Below, one piece after another: positions 21,837 through 25,289 of a stretch of DNA of 25,289 bases. The DNA is from Actinomycetes bacterium (lineage in GTDB: Bacteria > Actinomycetota > Acidimicrobiia > Acidimicrobiales > Microtrichaceae), in NCBI GenBank assembly GCA_023450775.1, contig JAEXGP010000391.1, forward strand, positions 1-25,289. Direction: 5' to 3'. The notes beneath the pieces are model-generated. The model ran no database searches and was not told the origin of the DNA. It worked only from the letters and a program-made list of their open reading frames with translations. Each line of letters begins with the position of its first letter. The stretch's first letter is position 1. The translations under genes were made by a program, and so were the position numbers.

Positions 21837-24800
21837 TCAGTGGAAGTCGGAGCGGCTGCGCCGCTCGAGCGGCGCGAACGCCGCGGCCAGGATCATGTTC
21901 TGCTCCTGGGTGTGGATCGTGTGGCTGCCGGTCGCGGGCGACGCCTCGTCGGGCCGGCTGATCCGCCGGATCTCCATGGTGTCGCCGTGGGCCTCGTACA
22001 GCCGGCCCTTGACCGTGTTCCAGGAACCCATGTTCTCGGGCTCCTCCTGCAGCCAGACGATCTCGGAGCAGTTCGGGTACCGGCTGAGCTCCTTGGCGAC
22101 CGCCTCGAACGGCCACGGGTAGAGCTGCTCGACCCGGGCGACCGCCACGTCCGCGCCGGCCTCGTCGCGCCAGGTCTGCGCCTCGACGCCGACCTTGCCC
22201 GACGCCAGCACGAGCCGCCGCACCTTGGAGGCGTCGAGGTCGGGTGAGGTGTCGCCGATGAGCTCCTCGAAGCTGCCGTTGACCAGCGAGTCGACCGAGG
22301 ACCGCCAGCGCTTGTCGCGCAGACCCGACTTGGGCGTGGCCACCACGAGCGGCTTGCGCACGGTCCGGTGGATCTGACGCCGCAGCAGGTGGAAGTACTG
22401 CGCCGCGGTCGTCGGCTGGCAGACCTGGATGTTGTCCTCGGCGCACAGCGTGAGGAACCGCTCGAGCCGGGCGGAGGAGTGCTCGGGACCCTGGCCCTCG
22501 TAGCCGTGGGGGAGCAGCATGACCAGACCCGACGTCTGCTGCCACTTGTCCTCGGCGGCGACGATGAACTGGTCGATGATGATCTGGGCGCCGTTCATGA
22601 AGTCGCCGAACTGGCCCTCCCAGAGCACGAGCGTGTCGGGGCTCACCACCGAGTAGCCGTACTCGAAGCCGAGCGCCGCGTACTCGCTCAGCAGGGAGTC
22701 GTAGATCCACAGCAGCGTGTCGGGCGGCGAGGCCAGCTGCTGCAGCGGCACGTACTCGGCGCCGGTCTCGTAGTCGAAGAGCGTGGAGTGCCGCTGGGAG
22801 AACGTGCCGCGGCGCGAGTCCTGACCTGCCAGGCGCACCGACGTGCCCTCGAGCAGCAGCGATCCGAACGCGAGGCTCTCGGCCAGCGCCCAGTCCACCT
22901 GGCCCTCGTCGAACATCTTGGTGCGCGCCTCGAGCTGCTTCGCCAGCTTGGGGTGCACGGTGAAGCCCTCGGGCACCGAGCTGAGCGCGGCGTAGACACG
23001 ATCGAGCTCCGGGCGCGACACGCCGGTCTGGACATGGGGGAGCACGCCTGGGCTCGGCGGGTGCGGCGCGGCCACGACGTCCTCGGTGGGCGCGGACTGG
23101 CGGGTGTCGTCCAGCGCGGCCTGCATGCGGGCGTGGAAGTCGGCGAGCGCCTGCTCGGCCTCGTCGAGCGTCAGGTCGCCGCGGCGCACCAGCGTCTCGA
23201 CGTAGCGCTTGCGCACGCTGCGCAGACCGTCGATCTTCCGGTACATGAGCGGCTGCGTGTAGCTCGGGTCGTCGCCCTCGTTGTGACCGTGGCGCCGGTA
23301 GCAGACCATGTCGATCACGACGTCCTTGTGGAACCGCTGCCGGTAGGCGAACGCCAGCCGGGCGACCCGGACGCACGCCTCGGGGTCGTCGCCGTTCACG
23401 TGGATGATCGGGGCCTGCACCGCCTTGGCGATGTCGGTGGAGTACTCGGAGCTGCGGGCCGACTCGGGCGGGGTCGTGAAGCCGAGCTGGTTGTTGACGA
23501 TCACGTGGATCGTGCCGCCCACCCGGTAGCCCTTGATGAGACTGAGGTTGAGCGTCTCGGCGACCACGCCCTGGCCGGCGAACGCGGCGTCGCCGTGCAT
23601 CAGGATCGGCAGCACCGGGAAGCGACGGGTGCGGTCGTGGGGGATCTCGTCCATGCGGGCGCGGGCCATGCCCTCGACCACGGGGTCCACCGCCTCCAGG
23701 TGGGAGGGGTTGGCGGCCAGGCGGATGGGCAGCTCGGCACCGCTGCGGCTGACGAACTCGCCCTCCTGGCCCAGGTGGTACTTCACGTCGCCGGAGCCCT
23801 GGATGGAGTCGGGGTCGACGTAGCCCTCGAACTCGCGGAAGAGCTGGTCGAGGGACTTGCCCACGATGTTGGCGAGCACGTTCAGGCGACCTCGGTGCGG
23901 CATGCCCATGACCGCGGAGTCCATGCCGCTGTCGGCCGCCTCCTCGAGGATCGCGTCGAGGATGGGGATGAGGGACTCCGCGCCCTCGAGCCCGAAGCGC
24001 TTCTGACCGAGGTACTTGGTGGCCAGGAACTTCTCGAGCGCCTCGGCCGCGTTGAGCCGGCCGAGGATGTGGCGCTGGTCCTCCACGTCCAGGCGCGTGG
24101 TCTGGCCCTCGACCTGCTCCTGGATCCAGCGCTTCTCGTCGGGCTCCTGGATGTGGCCGTACTCGATGCCGATCGTCCGGCAGTACGCGTCCCGGAGCAC
24201 GTGGAGGAGGTCGCCGAGCTTCTGACGCGCCACGCCGCCGACCGGGGCGTAGATGCCGTTGTCGGAGCCGGTGAGGAACTCGCGGTCGAGGTCCCAGATG
24301 GTCAACCCGTACGTGGCGGGGTCGAGCTCGGAGTGCATCTCCGGCGGCTTGGCGGCCAGCGGGTCCAGGTCTGCGATCAGGTGGCCGCGCACCCGGTACA
24401 TGTTGATGAGCGTCGACACCTGCATCTGCTTGACGACCTGCGAGGCCTCGCGGCCCTCGTCGCCGACCACGTCCTGGCGCCAGCGCACGGCCTCGTACGG
24501 CACGCCGATGGAGCGGAAGACCTCGTCGTAGAAGTTGTCCTCGCCGAGCAGCAGCTCGTGGACCTTCTTGAGCAGCAGGCCGGACTCCGCGCCCTGGATG
24601 ATGCGGTGGTCGTAGGTGGAGCTGAGCGTGAGGACCTTCGAGATGCCCAGGTCCGCGATCGTGCGCGGGTCCGCCCCGGCGTACTCGGTTGGGTAGCCCA
24701 GCGCGCCGGCGCCGATGATCACGCCCTGCCCGGGCAGCAGGCGCGGCACCGAGCGCTCGGTGCCGATCGTGCCGGGGTTGGTGAGCGTGACGGTGGCGCC

Positions 24801-25289
24801 CTGGAAGTCCTCGACGGCGAGCTTGCCGGTCTTGGCCTTGCGGATCAGCTCGTCGTAGACGGCGCTGAACTCCGCGAAGTCCATGGTGTCGGCGTCCTTG
24901 ATGACCGGGACCACGAGCGAGCGGGAGCCGTCGGACTTCTCCATGTCCACGGCGAGGCCCAGGCCGACGTGCGGCTCACGCACCAGGCGCGGCTTGCCGT
25001 CGGGACCCTCGACGAAGTGGTTGTTCATCACCGGCACGTGGTCCGCGATCGCGCGGACCAGGGCGAAGCCGATGAGGTGCGTGAAGCTGACCTTGCCGCC
25101 ACGGGTGCGGCCCAGGTAGCCGTTGATGACGCTGCGGTTGACCTCGAGCAGCTTGGCCGGCACGACGCGGAACGACGTCGCGGTGGGGACGTCGAGGCTG
25201 GCCTCCATGTTGGCCACGATCCGGGCGCCGACGCCGCGGATGGGCTCACCCGGCTCCTCGACGGCGGGCGCCGCGCCGTTGCCGGAGGG
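21837..25289 (-). CDS. kgd: Multifunctional 2-oxoglutarate metabolism enzyme Kgd (E2-E1 fusion), 5' end missing
   Basis: 1150 residues visible; the frame is open to the window edge, so the short N-terminal segment is missing. Kgd is the actinobacterial TCA enzyme combining a succinyltransferase-like (E2) domain with the thiamine-diphosphate 2-oxoglutarate decarboxylase/dehydrogenase (E1), working with separate E2 and E3. The E2 domain comes first: SLDVPTATSFRVVPAKLL, RTRGGKVSFTHL, GTIGTERSVPRLLPGQG and TYDHRIIQGAESG. The E1 part shows MPHRGRLNVLANIVGK, HGDAAFAGQGVVAETLNL, GDD of the cofactor site in HVNGDDPEACVRVARLAF, VCYRRHGHNEGDDPS, and SGQDSRRGTFSQRHS-like LAGQDSRRGTFSQRH. The C-terminal end ERRSRSDFH replaces the usual short tail and is encoded by a hairpin repeat. 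A GTG at 25217 is internal, not the start. Confidence 0.96.
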   Translation of the reverse strand, partial: PSGNGAAPAVEEPGEPIRGVGARIVANMEASLDVPTATSFRVVPAKLLEVNRSVINGYLGRTRGGKVSFTHLIGFALVRAIADHVPVMNNHFVEGPDGKPRLVREPHVGLGLAVDMEKSDGSRSLVVPVIKDADTMDFAEFSAVYDELIRKAKTGKLAVEDFQGATVTLTNPGTIGTERSVPRLLPGQGVIIGAGALGYPTEYAGADPRTIADLGISKVLTLSSTYDHRIIQGAESGLLLKKVHELLLGEDNFYDEVFRSIGVPYEAVRWRQDVVGDEGREASQVVKQMQVSTLINMYRVRGHLIADLDPLAAKPPEMHSELDPATYGLTIWDLDREFLTGSDNGIYAPVGGVARQKLGDLLHVLRDAYCRTIGIEYGHIQEPDEKRWIQEQVEGQTTRLDVEDQRHILGRLNAAEALEKFLATKYLGQKRFGLEGAESLIPILDAILEEAADSGMDSAVMGMPHRGRLNVLANIVGKSLDQLFREFEGYVDPDSIQGSGDVKYHLGQEGEFVSRSGAELPIRLAANPSHLEAVDPVVEGMARARMDEIPHDRTRRFPVLPILMHGDAAFAGQGVVAETLNLSLIKGYRVGGTIHVIVNNQLGFTTPPESARSSEYSTDIAKAVQAPIIHVNGDDPEACVRVARLAFAYRQRFHKDVVIDMVCYRRHGHNEGDDPSYTQPLMYRKIDGLRSVRKRYVETLVRRGDLTLDEAEQALADFHARMQAALDDTRQSAPTEDVVAAPHPPSPGVLPHVQTGVSRPELDRVYAALSSVPEGFTVHPKLAKQLEARTKMFDEGQVDWALAESLAFGSLLLEGTSVRLAGQDSRRGTFSQRHSTLFDYETGAEYVPLQQLASPPDTLLWIYDSLLSEYAALGFEYGYSVVSPDTLVLWEGQFGDFMNGAQIIIDQFIVAAEDKWQQTSGLVMLLPHGYEGQGPEHSSARLERFLTLCAEDNIQVCQPTTAAQYFHLLRRQIHRTVRKPLVVATPKSGLRDKRWRSSVDSLVNGSFEELIGDTSPDLDASKVRRLVLASGKVGVEAQTWRDEAGADVAVARVEQLYPWPFEAVAKELSRYPNCSEIVWLQEEPENMGSWNTVKGRLYEAHGDTMEIRRISRPDEASPATGSHTIHTQEQNMILAAAFAPLERRSRSDFH
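21850..21866. repeat. Triloop hairpin inside the last codons of kgd
   Basis: GAGCGGC-TGC-GCCGCTC on the plus strand, a perfect 7-bp stem. It encodes ERRSRS at the Kgd C-terminus and lies 17 nt from the end of the GAA hairpin array, so it probably belongs to the same repeat cluster. Confidence 0.7.

Noticed and set aside
25217..25217. GTG at 25217 as the start of kgd
   Set aside because: The frame stays open to the window edge, with Kgd-like sequence (IRGVGARIVANMEASLDVP) spanning this codon.

Overview
This is a gene-dense, high-GC bacterial chromosome segment, most likely from an actinobacterium and plausibly the Acidimicrobiia. Reasons: a NucS/EndoMS mismatch endonuclease, a Kgd-type 2-oxoglutarate enzyme with a fused E2 domain, a wax-ester synthase/DGAT, a geranylgeranyl-reductase-like flavoprotein, many GTG starts, and TANNNT boxes 6-8 nt upstream of start codons (leaderless-type promoters). 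The lineage is inferred from gene content only. I see no rRNA, tRNA, IS element, prophage or CRISPR array, and no gene-free stretch longer than about 270 nt.

Layout. 1-1035 (-): 3' part of an FAD oxidoreductase, divergent from a phosphoribosyltransferase (1184-1687, +) across a 20-bp tandem repeat. 1691-5850 (-): aldo/keto reductase, wax-ester synthase/DGAT and a VanW-domain membrane-anchored protein. 5981-7858 (+): an SDR and a MaoC hydratase that look like the two halves of a type-2 multifunctional beta-oxidation enzyme. 7959-13662 (-): nucS, a DUF4395 membrane protein, typA, a UbiB-family kinase and cysQ, the last two overlapping by 4 nt. 13862-16771 (+): cysD, cysN and cysC, divergent from cysQ; together these genes activate sulfate to PAPS and recycle PAP. 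16803-20732 (-): a small Cys/His protein, a two-helix membrane protein, ettA, and a NYN nuclease/S1/histone-H1-like fusion. 20942-21565 (+): a HAD phosphatase. 21837 to the right edge (-): kgd, lacking its N-terminus.

Most notable non-coding structure. (1) The cysD tail, with the cysN Shine-Dalgarno and start, is duplicated 131 nt downstream. This places a 43-codon ORF between cysD and cysN while keeping TGATG overlaps at every junction. (2) The 271-nt spacer between the HAD gene and kgd is packed with repeats, including five hairpins that share a C(GAA)G triloop but differ by compensatory changes in their stems. A further triloop hairpin forms the last codons of kgd. The cysD-cysN insertion also carries a C(GAA)G hairpin, so the two loci may share a small repeat family. 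(3) Eight genes have a TANNNT box positioned for leaderless transcription. (4) A dyad overlaps the predicted cysDNC promoter and is a candidate operator.
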